Shown: positions 1-7,379, numbered from the stretch's first letter. The stretch: 8,632 bases of DNA from JAZDJJ01 sp043804035 (GCA_043804035.1 JAZDJJ010000143.1:1-8632), one strand, 5' to 3'. Made by a program: numbers and translations. The notes: generated from the sequence alone by a model not told the origin.

Positions 1-770
1 TCGTAAGTTATCACATCACCCAGACAAAGAGTAAATGTTCCTCTGTATTCGGCAGCCAAATAATTATCTGCAGATATATAATAAATATTGCCGGGAGTGA
101 GCCCGGTATAAAACAATCCTATATCACTAACTTCAGATATATATTTTACACAAGATAATTCTGTGAGAGAAGAATTCCACAGTGCAAGATATGGATATCG
201 CAACGTGCCTTCAACTCCTCCTGTTTTAAGTTGTATATCTATATTACCACTTGCAGTGGCAGTAAATTTAAACCAACGGTTGTAACCCGGTCCGTTAGTC
301 CAGCAGGAGCCCCTTGCCTGATCGGCAGTAGCGCCAATTGTTGTGTATGCAGCATTGGCAGAACAACCATTGATAAGAGATGTTACATCTATCGCACCAG
401 CTTTGAAATCGTAAGTTATCACATCACCCAGACAAAGAGTAAATGTTCCTCTGTATTCGGCAGCCAAATAATTATCTGCAGATATATAATAAATATTGCC
501 GGGAGTGAGCCCGGTATAAAACAATCCTATATCACTATTATCAGATATATATTTTACACAAGATAATTCTGTGAGCGATGAGTTCCACAGTGCAAGATAT
601 GGATATCGCAATGTTCCTTCAACTCCTCCTGTTTTAAGTTGTATATCTATATTGCTTGTAGTAGCTGTAAAACTAAACCAAACATTATAATTAGGTCCAT
701 TAGTCCAGCAGGAACCTCTTGCCTGGTCGGCAGTAGCACCAATTGTTGTGTATGCAGCATTGGCAGAACA
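1..770 (-). repeat. Intragenic tandem repeat, period 405-408 bp (135-136 codons)
   Basis: The coding repeat recurs at 408 bp over most of its length (bases 1-129 are identical to 409-537) and at 405 bp near the unit start (366 against 771). The one-codon difference lies near 640-655, where one copy reads TATTSN and the other TATASGN. Identity is very uneven: a perfect 129-bp block is followed by a block with many silent and some replacement changes. This points to recent duplication or gene conversion between units. More units probably continue beyond the left edge. Confidence 0.9.
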
Positions 771-938
771 ACCATTGATAAGCGATGTTATATCTGTTGC
801 ATTTGCTTGATTGTTATTAATTGGTTGAGCAAAAGATAATGTGTTGATAAATAAAAATAAAACAGTTGCCGCTACTTGTGTTAAATTGTTATAGATAAAA
901 TTAATCCTAAAGAGCAACTTATTTAAAGAAGATTTCAT
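1..938 (-). CDS. Secreted repeat-containing surface protein, 5' part (runs off the left edge)
   Basis: The minus strand is open from ATG at 938 to the window edge: 312 complete codons, no stop. Residues 1-37 look like a signal peptide, with a basic start (MKSSLNKLLFR), a hydrophobic stretch (about 22-36) and a likely cut at SFA|Q (37/38). Two copies of a ~135-residue repeat follow, with the equivalent Cys at 57 (INGC) and 192. Each repeat carries NGCSANAAYTTIGATADQAR, a GSCWTNGP block, a W-F-FTAT strand, GTLRYPYLALWN, LTPGNIYYISADNY and GTFTLCLGD, with four cysteines per unit. The strand-rich pattern resembles PPC-like beta-sandwich repeats of Bacteroidota exported proteins. I infer export and surface display or secretion, possibly by the type IX system, but the C-terminus with any sorting domain is outside the window. 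Function is unknown. The start is set by the signal peptide directly after it. Confidence 0.85.
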   Translation of the reverse strand, partial: MKSSLNKLLFRINFIYNNLTQVAATVLFLFINTLSFAQPINNNQANATDITSLINGCSANAAYTTIGATADQARGSCWTNGPNYNVWFSFTATTSNIDIQLKTGGVEGTLRYPYLALWNSSLTELSCVKYISDNSDIGLFYTGLTPGNIYYISADNYLAAEYRGTFTLCLGDVITYDFKAGAIDVTSLINGCSANAAYTTIGATADQARGSCWTNGPGYNRWFKFTATASGNIDIQLKTGGVEGTLRYPYLALWNSSLTELSCVKYISEVSDIGLFYTGLTPGNIYYISADNYLAAEYRGTFTLCLGDVITY

Positions 939-944
939 TGGAAT

Positions 945-1500
945 TAAAAAGATTTATTTAATGTGAAAAAGATTTATTTTTTTTCTTGGACGATTATTTG
1001 AATTCGGATTTTAAAAGACAAATTTAAATAAAATTTTTATTACGTGTAAATTTTTTTTGAGTGACTATCTGAATTCGGGTTTTAAAAAACAAATTTAAAT
1101 AAAATTTTTATTACGTGTAAATTTTTTTTTGAGTGACTATCTGAATTCGGATTTTAAAAAACAAATTTAAATAAATTTTTAATTACGTGTAAATTTTTTT
1201 TTTGAGTGACTATCTGAATTCGGATTTAAAAAGCAAATTTAAATAAATTTTTTATTACGTGTAAATTTTTTTTGAGTGACTATCTGAATTCGGATTTAAA
1301 AAGACAAATTTAAATAAAATTTTTATTACGTGTAAAAATTTTTTTTTGAGTGACTATCTGAATTCGGGTTTTAAAAAACAAATTTAAATAAAATTTTTAT
1401 TACGTGTAAATTTTTTTTGAGTGACTATCTGAATTCGGGTTTAAAAAATAAATTTAAAAAGATTTATTCAATGTGAAAAGATTAATTTTTTGTATCTACT
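945..1500. repeat. AT-rich tandem repeat array (minisatellite), ~71-bp unit
   Basis: The core GAATTCGG occurs at 1000, 1071, 1143, 1216, 1286, 1360 and 1431, giving spacings of 71, 72, 73, 70, 74 and 71. A typical unit reads GAATTCGG(G/A)TTT, an A-run, CAAATTTAAATAAA, a T-run, ATTACGTGTAAA, a T-run, then GAGTGACTATCT. Length differences between units fall mainly in the A and T runs. The first unit is divergent before its core (CTTGGACGATTATTT). Both ends (about 945-984 and 1456-1491) carry AAAAAGATTTATT(T/C)AATGTGAAAA and look like decayed outer units. The array fills the region upstream of the surface-protein gene whose ATG is at 938. There are no unique spacers and no open frame through it. 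Confidence 0.93.
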
Positions 1501-1574
1501 CACCACGGAGACACAGATATCACGGAGTTTTACAGAGATTATTCTTTGAGCAACTTTGATCACTCTTGTGGCGG
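1499..1574. repeat. Degenerate copy of a dispersed palindromic element
   Basis: The left part CACCACGGAGACACAGATAT followed by CACGGAGTTTTACAGAG resembles the left arm of the element at 8519-8620 (TTAACCACaaAG..CAC.AAG). The following TTCTTTGAGCAACTTTGATC and CTCTTGTGG resemble its right arm with several changes. The copy is decayed, and I place the right boundary by this alignment only. The rest of the gap up to ahcY (1575-1758) is AT-rich and shows no gene, strong hairpin or recognisable site. Confidence 0.5.
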
Positions 1575-1758
1575 ATCATTTTCATTTGAACATCAACCAT
1601 TATCAAAATAAAAAAATGACAAAAAAAATAATTGGCAAGTAGTGAAATAAAATGAAGCAGGGAGTGTTTTTACAAAATCGCATCCTTTTTCATAGTGAGC
1701 AATGTTGTGTTTAGTCAGACAATAATGATTTCCTATATATAATGTGAATAATGGTTTT

Positions 1759-3081
1759 TTAATATCTGTAATACTCCGGCTTAAAAGGACCTTCTTTTTT
1801 TACACCAATATATTTCGCTTGCTTATCACTCAACGTATCAATTTCTACTCCTATTTTTTTTAGGTGAAGACGGGCAACTTTTTCGTCAAGTTCTTTCGGC
1901 AGAGTGTAAACCTTGTTTTCGTATTTACCATAATTTGTCCAAAGTTCTATTTGTGCAAGTATTTGATTGGTGAATGAATTGCTCATCACGAAAGAAGGAT
2001 GCCCCATTGCACAGCCGAGATTAACTAAACGTCCTTCGGCAAGAACAATAATATCTTTTCCGTCAATAGTATATTTATCTACCTGTGGTTTGATAGTATC
2101 TTTTGTATGTCCGTAATTATTATTCAGCCAAGCCATGTCAATTTCATTATCAAAGTGTCCAATGTTGCAAAGCACAGCATTGTGTTTCATAGATTTGAAA
2201 TGGCGTTCGCAAATAATATCACAGTTTCCGGTAGCAGTTACAATGATATCGGCTTCTTTTATTGCATCGTCAATTTTTTTAACTTCATAACTTTCCATCG
2301 CTGCTTGCAGAGCGCAAATAGGATCAATCTCTGTTACTATCACACGAACTTTTGCTTCTTTCAATGATTCTGCGGATCCTTTTCCTACATCGCCAAAACC
2401 AACAACTACTGCCACTTTTCCGGCAAGCATCAAATCAGTTGCTCTGCGTATGCCGTCAACAAGAGATTCACGGCAACCATATTTATTATCAAACTTAGAT
2501 TTTGTAACCGAGTCATTTACATTAATTGCCGGAACAGGAAGCATTCCTTTCTGCATACGCTCGTACAAACGATGAACGCCCGTAGTAGTTTCTTCCGAAA
2601 GTCCTTTAATGCCTTTAACTAATTCAGGATATTTATCTAACACCATATTCGTCAAATCGCCGCCATCATCCAGAATCATGTTCAAAGGTTTTTTTTCTTC
2701 CCCGAAAAATAATGTCTGTTCAATACACCAGTTAAACTCTTCGTCATTCATTCCTTTCCATGCGAAAACAGGAATATCTGCTGCGGCAATTGCTGCTGCT
2801 GCATGGTCTTGAGTAGAAAAAATATTACATGATGACCATTGTACTTCTGCTCCTAATTCAATAAGTGTTTCAATCAGCACAGCGGTTTGTATTGTCATGT
2901 GCAGACATCCTGCTATACGTGCTCCTTTCAACGGTTTTTGTTTTCCATATTCTTCACGTATCGCCAGCAAGCCGGGCATTTCTTGTTCGGCAAGTTTAAT
3001 TTCTTTTCTTCCCCATTCGGCAAGAGAAATATCTTTTACTTTATGTTTAATGTATTTATCTACTTTTGTTTTAGTTGCCAT
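1759..3081 (-). CDS. ahcY: Adenosylhomocysteinase (S-adenosyl-L-homocysteine hydrolase)
   Basis: This cytosolic NAD-dependent enzyme reversibly splits S-adenosylhomocysteine into adenosine and homocysteine, removing the inhibitory product of SAM-dependent methylation. The 440-residue length is normal for the family. Visible residues follow the family pattern: H61 (GCLHMT), D139 (DDGGD), E164 (SEETTTG), K194 and D198-N199 (SVTKSKFDN), C203, the Rossmann glycine motif GFGDVGKG at 228-235, acidic E251 that would bind the NAD ribose, H309 (NIGHFDNE), H361 (GHPSFVMS) and the C-terminal KPEYYRY. The first glycine-loop aromatic is F rather than the common Y. The start is ATG; translation begins 46 nt after the likely transcript start. 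The gene stands alone, divergent from the SpmA-SpmB-like gene, with no methionine-cycle neighbour visible in the window. The identification is secure. Confidence 0.98.
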   Translation of the reverse strand: MATKTKVDKYIKHKVKDISLAEWGRKEIKLAEQEMPGLLAIREEYGKQKPLKGARIAGCLHMTIQTAVLIETLIELGAEVQWSSCNIFSTQDHAAAAIAAADIPVFAWKGMNDEEFNWCIEQTLFFGEEKKPLNMILDDGGDLTNMVLDKYPELVKGIKGLSEETTTGVHRLYERMQKGMLPVPAINVNDSVTKSKFDNKYGCRESLVDGIRRATDLMLAGKVAVVVGFGDVGKGSAESLKEAKVRVIVTEIDPICALQAAMESYEVKKIDDAIKEADIIVTATGNCDIICERHFKSMKHNAVLCNIGHFDNEIDMAWLNNNYGHTKDTIKPQVDKYTIDGKDIIVLAEGRLVNLGCAMGHPSFVMSNSFTNQILAQIELWTNYGKYENKVYTLPKELDEKVARLHLKKIGVEIDTLSDKQAKYIGVKKEGPFKPEYYRY

Positions 3082-3133
3082 AATTATATAGATTAATTAT
3101 TGATTACGTTTTTTTAATTATTTATAAGTGGCA

Positions 3134-3141
3134 CAAAGATA
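3134..3141 (-). promoter_or_regulatory. Bacteroidota -7 promoter element for ahcY
   Basis: On the minus strand this reads TATCTTTG, a full match to the TAnnTTTG box of the Bacteroidota primary sigma factor. Transcription would start near 3127, giving a leader of about 46 nt before ATG at 3081. No clear TTG -33 box stands at the usual distance upstream. The leader is too short for a SAH or SAM riboswitch. Confidence 0.7.
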
Positions 3142-3161
3142 GAAAATACATTCATAGAAAT

Positions 3162-4424
3162 ATGTTATTAAATTATATTTGGATTGCTTTTTTTCTCGTA
3201 TCCTTTTTTGTAGCGATTGTAAAACTCGTTCTTCATTTTGTCGGTTATCCTGAGTTTGGCGGCATGGAAATTTTTCCCGCACTTATCAACGCCACTTTTG
3301 AAGCATCTGAACTTTCTGTAATAAAAATTGCTCTTCCGCTGATTGGAATCATGACACTCTGGCTTGGACTGATGAAGATAGGAGAAAAAGCAGGCGCCAT
3401 CGGATGGCTGGCAAAAATTGTTAATCCGTTTTTCTCCCGCCTCTTTCCAGAAATTCCAAAAGAACATCCCGCTTACGGAAATATCATCATGAATTTTTCT
3501 GCTAACATGCTTGGATTAGATAATGCTGCAACGCCACTTGGACTAAAAGCGATGCAGAGTTTGCAGGAACTCAATCTAAAGAAAGACACAGCTTCCAATG
3601 CACAAATCATGTTTCTGGTGTTGAACACTTCCGGGCTTACATTGATTCCTATTTCTATTATGATGCAACGGAAAATTCTTGGTGCAGCGGATGCTTCGGA
3701 TATTTTCATTCCTATCCTCATTGCTACTTACTGTGCCACACTTGTAGGAATACTTTCAGTTGCATTATGGCAAAAAATAAATTTACTTGACAAAGTGCTG
3801 TTCGGATGGATTGCAGGGATAACAATTTTTATAGGAGGAATTATCTGGCATCTTTCCACACTCACACAAGAACAAATTGCAGTACGTTCGTCTTTTGCAG
3901 GAAATTTTATTCTCTTTGGAATCATTGTTGCTTTTCTAATTGCTGCAATGCAAAAAAAAATAAATGTATATGAAGCATTTATTGATGGAGCGAAAACTGG
4001 TTTTGAAACAAGCATAAAAATTATTCCTTATCTTGTAGCGATGCTGGTAGGAATTGCTGTGTTTCGTGCATCGGGAGCAATGGATATGATTGTGCATGGA
4101 ATTGCTTACTGTGTTCAAGGGATTGGCGGAAGAACAGAATTTGTAGATGCACTTCCTACTGCTTTTATGAAACCATTGAGTGGCAGTGGTGCCCGTGCAA
4201 TGATGATTGAAACGATGAAAACTTATGGCGCAGATTCTTTTACAGGACGGCTCTCTTGTATTTTTCAGGGAGCAACAGATACTACTTTTTATATTATCGC
4301 TCTTTATTTTGGTTCGGTAGGAATTAAAAAAACTCGTTATGCCGTTGCGGGAGGATTGATTGCAGATTTAGCGGGAGTGATTGCCGCAATATTAGTAGTA
4401 TATTTGTTTTTTAGCCCATCCTAA
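3162..4424 (+). CDS. SpmA-SpmB fused membrane protein with two nucleoside-recognition (Gate) domains
   Basis: This 420-residue integral membrane protein joins the two families named after Bacillus spore maturation proteins SpmA and SpmB. The N-terminal half carries the SpmA signature NMLGLDNAATPLGLKAM (115-131). The C-terminal half carries the SpmB signatures LPTAFMKPLSGSGAR (331-345) and QGATDTTFYI (369-378), followed by YFGSVGIK (382-389). Hydrophobic segments lie at about 4-26, 54-73, 148-168, 180-203, 212-231, 246-262, 286-301, 372-386 and 393-416. Both halves belong to the Gate/nucleoside-recognition superfamily, which includes gated pores of nucleoside transporters. In a presumed non-sporulating organism the role is likely transport or envelope-related; the substrate is unknown. 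ATG is preceded by no strong ribosome-binding site. It is divergent from ahcY and convergent with recO. An A9 run at 3952-3960 leaves the frame intact. Confidence 0.92.
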   Translation: MLLNYIWIAFFLVSFFVAIVKLVLHFVGYPEFGGMEIFPALINATFEASELSVIKIALPLIGIMTLWLGLMKIGEKAGAIGWLAKIVNPFFSRLFPEIPKEHPAYGNIIMNFSANMLGLDNAATPLGLKAMQSLQELNLKKDTASNAQIMFLVLNTSGLTLIPISIMMQRKILGAADASDIFIPILIATYCATLVGILSVALWQKINLLDKVLFGWIAGITIFIGGIIWHLSTLTQEQIAVRSSFAGNFILFGIIVAFLIAAMQKKINVYEAFIDGAKTGFETSIKIIPYLVAMLVGIAVFRASGAMDMIVHGIAYCVQGIGGRTEFVDALPTAFMKPLSGSGARAMMIETMKTYGADSFTGRLSCIFQGATDTTFYIIALYFGSVGIKKTRYAVAGGLIADLAGVIAAILVVYLFFSPS

Positions 4425-4588
4425 ACACTATATTGGAAAATTTGTCAGCGCATTTTTCAATGAGTTTTTCTTTCGGAATGCAATTATTTATTTTTCATTA
4501 GATTTTGCAGATTGACATTTATAAATTTCAGCAATATAAAGATTTTGCGTAAGTCCTATAATAGTAATTTTTGGAATCGCTCATAAAT

Positions 4589-5317
4589 TTAAAATTGCGA
4601 TAGAACTTCGTGTGATAAAATATTTTCCATACTGCTGATATGAATCCGATAAAAGAGAAGTAAGGCATTCAGCAGTTTTTTTCTCTGGATATAAGAGAGA
4701 GAAAAATTGTTTTCCGAATCGTAATTACAAGATAATAATTCGTAAAAAAGTTTGCTGTCAGGAAGAGATATAAATTCTGTGTGAAGCGGAATTGTTTCTA
4801 CGAATTTTCCTTCACGCATATCAAATACAGGAGTGGTTTCTGAAAAATTTTCTCTCGGAAAAAATCCCAAATATTTTGTCAATTGAATGAGAAATATTAA
4901 ATGAAAATTAATAAAATTACTTTTCAGAGAATCCAACGTTTGCAAAGAATGGTGAATAAATGAAAATAGTTTAGTATTTTTTTCTTCTTCATGAATGGAT
5001 TTGAGAAGCACTTCATTAAGAAAAAATATAATAGAAGTTTTTACTGGCTCATAATGAATAGATGTAAAAAAATATTCAACATTGGCTTCTTTAAGAAATT
5101 GGATATGTTTTTTTTCTTTTTTATATACCACTAATTCCAGCAACGCAAGGGGTTGAAACAAAGTTGCTTTTATTTTAGCATTTTTTATTTTCGCTCCTTT
5201 TAGTATATAACTCTGTAGTCCGAATAGTTCTGTATAAATTTTTATGATGATGCTTGTGTCGGAATAACTAATACTGCGAAGAACAATACCGCGGGTTTTG
5301 TAAAGTTCAATTGCCAT
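4589..5317 (-). CDS. recO: DNA repair protein RecO
   Basis: RecO acts in the RecFOR pathway, helping RecA load on SSB-coated single-stranded DNA at gaps. The 242-residue length is usual for the family. The N-terminal OB-fold is visible as KTRGIVLRSISYSDTSIIIK, with the continuation FGLQSYILKGAKIKNAKIKA (about 7-52) and the strand LLELVVYKK (59-67). The helical C-terminal domain includes FHLIFLIQLTKYLGFFP (138-154), typical of RecO. There is a single cysteine (C197), so the zinc-binding cysteine cluster of some RecO proteins is absent. The start is ATG, with MAIELYKTRGIVL matching the usual family beginning. It is the last gene of the minus-strand cluster, 87 nt after fabH, and may have its own expression signal because that gap holds an inverted repeat touching the start codon. 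Confidence 0.93.
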   Translation of the reverse strand: MAIELYKTRGIVLRSISYSDTSIIIKIYTELFGLQSYILKGAKIKNAKIKATLFQPLALLELVVYKKEKKHIQFLKEANVEYFFTSIHYEPVKTSIIFFLNEVLLKSIHEEEKNTKLFSFIHHSLQTLDSLKSNFINFHLIFLIQLTKYLGFFPRENFSETTPVFDMREGKFVETIPLHTEFISLPDSKLFYELLSCNYDSENNFSLSYIQRKKLLNALLLFYRIHISSMENILSHEVLSQF

Positions 5318-5365
5318 TCGGTTGTGATTCGGTGATTTTATATTTACATTGAACTACAACCGAAT
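5316..5365. repeat. 10-bp perfect inverted repeat at the recO start
   Basis: ATTCGGTTGT at 5316-5325 and ACAACCGAAT at 5356-5365 are exact reverse complements separated by 30 nt. On the recO-sense strand the second arm runs directly into the ATG, sharing its first two bases. The pair could be an mRNA hairpin that hides the start or a protein-binding site. No T-run follows it, so it is not a standard terminator. Confidence 0.6.
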
Positions 5366-5404
5366 TACCATGAATTATCATTTAAATGTTGACAATGACT
5401 GCTG

Positions 5405-6400
5405 TTAATTGGTATCATACGCCCACTTCATATAAATTGCTCCCCAAGTAAATCCACCGCCAAAAGTAGATAGGATAATGTTGTCGCCTTTTTTTATTTT
5501 ATTTTCGTAATCCCATAGACAAAGTGGAATAGTTCCCGAAGTGGTATTGCCATAACGGTCAATATTTATCATCACTTTTTCTGTGCTAATATTCATTCTT
5601 TTTGCAGTTGCTTCAATGATGCGCTTGTTTGCTTGATGAGGAACAAGCCATGCCACATCTTCGCCTTTCAAATTATTTCGTTCCATAATTTCTGTGGAGA
5701 TATCTGCCATTCCTTTCACAGCAAACTTAAAAACAACTTGTCCTTCCTGATATATATAATGTTCTCGGGCATCAATAGTTTGTCGTGTCGGTGTTTTCAC
5801 AGATCCTCCGGCTTTCTGATGAAGATGTTTTTGTCCTGCACCATCTGAACGCATAATCAAATCTATTATTCCGTATCCTTCGGTGTTAGGTTCCAGCAGC
5901 ACAGCACTGGCACCGTCTCCAAAAATCACGCAGGTGGAGCGATCTGAATAATCAACAAGGGCAGACATTTTATCTACGCCAACAACAACTACTTTTTTGT
6001 ATTTGCCTGTTTCAATGAATTGTGATCCTGTGGACAATGCGTAAAGGAAGCCGGAGCAGGCAGCCGACAAATCAAATCCCCATGCATTTTTTGCTTTTAT
6101 TTTATCACAAATAATATTTGCAGTAGCAGGGAAAATCATATCGGGTGTAACTGTGGCGCAAATCAGCAAATCAATTTCTTCTGGGGAAATTCCTCTTTTT
6201 TTACACAAGCCCAATACAGCAGGAATTGCCATGTTTGATATGCCAAGTCCTTTACCTTTTAGTATTCTTCGTTCTTTAACTCCTGTTCGTGTTTCAATCC
6301 ATGCTTCATTGGTATCAACCATCCTTTCAAGTTCTTTGTTAGAGAGTACATAGTCAGGAAGGAAACCGTTGACTGCTGTTATGGCTGCTGTGAGTTTCAA
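5405..6400 (-). CDS. fabH: Beta-ketoacyl-ACP synthase III
   Basis: FabH starts type II fatty acid synthesis by condensing an acyl-CoA primer with malonyl-ACP in the cytosol. The 331 residues match the family length. The catalytic triad is visible: C115 in DLSAACSGF, H255 in VPHQANKRI (253-261) and N285 in YGNTTSGT. Other family blocks are TNEAWIETRTGVKERRI (30-46), FGDGASAVLLE (160-170) and the glycine-rich STFGGGFTWGA (311-321). The start codon is TTG: the in-frame stretch back to the upstream stop (TAA, 6419-6421) has no ATG, and the next Met (27) would remove conserved sequence. The gene follows plsX after 33 nt, in the conserved yceD-rpmF-plsX-fabH order, so co-transcription is likely. 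I am sure of the family. The primer (acetyl or branched) cannot be read from the sequence. Confidence 0.97.
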   Translation of the reverse strand: MKLTAAITAVNGFLPDYVLSNKELERMVDTNEAWIETRTGVKERRILKGKGLGISNMAIPAVLGLCKKRGISPEEIDLLICATVTPDMIFPATANIICDKIKAKNAWGFDLSAACSGFLYALSTGSQFIETGKYKKVVVVGVDKMSALVDYSDRSTCVIFGDGASAVLLEPNTEGYGIIDLIMRSDGAGQKHLHQKAGGSVKTPTRQTIDAREHYIYQEGQVVFKFAVKGMADISTEIMERNNLKGEDVAWLVPHQANKRIIEATAKRMNISTEKVMINIDRYGNTTSGTIPLCLWDYENKIKKGDNIILSTFGGGFTWGAIYMKWAYDTN

Positions 6401-6433
6401 ATTTTCAGGTTTTGAGTTTTAGATTTTTTACAA

Positions 6434-7379
6434 TCATATAAACTGAAATGCATTTTTTATTTTCTCTGATAATTTTGTTTCGGCAACATTTTTGGCAAGT
6501 ATGATCATATTTTTTATTGCGAGTTCATTTGAAATACCATGCCCGATAATTACTGTACCGTTAATACCGAGAATAGGACTTCCGCCATATATCTCGTAAT
6601 TGAATCGTTGAAAATAATTATCAAGAAGATTACGTTGTTTCATCATAACAAAAATTGACTCTGCTAATTTGAGAACAATATTGCCGGTGAAACCATCGCA
6701 TATTATTACATCAGTTTTATTGTTGAACAAATCGCGACCTTCTACATTGCCAATGAAATGAAATTTTTTTGTGCCTTTCATTATATCATAAGCTGCTTGC
6801 GAAACCAAATTACCCTTTCCGCTTTCTTCGCCAATATTGAGCAGACCTACACGCGGATGTTTTATTGCATAAACATTTTCTGCATAAATGGAACCAAGAA
6901 TTCCGAATTGATAAAGCACATCCGGTTTGCAATCAGAATTTGCCCCGACATCTAATATCATTCCCATTTTTCCGCTTTCTTTTGGAAGAATAGTACTTAC
7001 GCAAGGGCGAATAACTCCCGGTATGGTTTTCACAGAATACATGGCGCCAACTAACATAGCACCTGTATTGCCGGCACTGGCAAAAGCATTTATCTTTTTT
7101 TCTTTTAGCAGATGAAATCCAATGGCTATACTGGAATGTGGTTTGGCAGTGAAAGATTTAATAGGAGATTCAGCCATTCCTATTACTTCAGTGGAGTGAA
7201 CAATTTCAAATCTTTCCGGCGAAATATTTTTTTTCTTTAACTCATTAATAATTTTTTTTTTTATCGCCAATTAAAACTATACAGATTGTTTTCGGAAGTT
7301 CTTTCAATGCAAGAACAGCACCATCCACTATTGCTTTTGGTGCATAATCACCGCCCATTACATCTAATCCGATTCTCAT
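6434..7379 (-). CDS. plsX: Phosphate acyltransferase PlsX, interrupted by a homopolymer frameshift
   Basis: PlsX converts acyl-ACP and phosphate to acyl-phosphate, the acyl donor for PlsY in phospholipid synthesis. The ATG at 7379 begins MRIGLDVMGGDYAPKAIVDG, the classic PlsX N-terminus, and reads to IGD (residue 39). An 11-A run (7252-7262 on the plus strand as T) then puts the frame into stop TAA at 7245-7247. Dropping one A gives IGDKKKIINELKKKNISPERF and continues to TGA at 6434, making 314 residues, a normal length. The remaining motifs are intact: VIGMAESP, ASAGNTGAMLVGAM, LDVGANSDCKP, LLNIGEESGKGN, CDGFTGNIVLKLAES and GINGTVIIGHG. The strong conservation after the run argues for a working gene with a sequencing error or transcript slippage rather than old decay. 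Only 4 nt separate it from rpmF. A TTG start at 7270 would lose the conserved N-terminus. Confidence 0.93.
7252..7262 (-). other. 11-A homopolymer causing the plsX frame change
   Basis: Eleven consecutive A on the coding strand follow codon 39 (GAT) of plsX. Codons before the run start at positions equal to 2 mod 3, and the conserved downstream frame starts at positions equal to 1 mod 3. A transcript or corrected read with 10 A restores one continuous frame. As printed, translation would end after 44 residues (..IGDKKKNY). Confidence 0.9.

Noticed and set aside
231..839. Plus-strand open frames at 231-566 and 639-839
   Set aside because: They lie antisense to the minus-strand repeat protein, mirror its repeats, and show no family features. 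The minus-strand frame has a signal peptide and coherent repeats.
945..1500. CRISPR array
   Set aside because: The whole ~71-bp unit repeats with no unique spacers. Differences are mainly homopolymer lengths, and no cas gene is present.
1575..1758. Short coding stretch or RNA gene downstream of ahcY
   Set aside because: Only tiny AT-rich frames (such as an 8-codon one near 1616) and no stable fold or RNA-gene signature are visible.
3082..3133. SAH or SAM riboswitch before ahcY
   Set aside because: The leader after the probable start site is only about 46 nt, AT-rich, and shows no GC-rich paired core.
4576..4601. Terminator hairpin ATCGC/GCGAT between the Spm-like gene and recO
   Set aside because: The stem is 5 bp with a 16-nt loop overlapping the recO stop and is not followed by a T-run in either direction.
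6434..7270. plsX as a shorter gene starting at TTG 7270
   Set aside because: It would lack the conserved MRIGLDVMGGD N-terminus, which is present just upstream in the adjacent frame across the A11 run.
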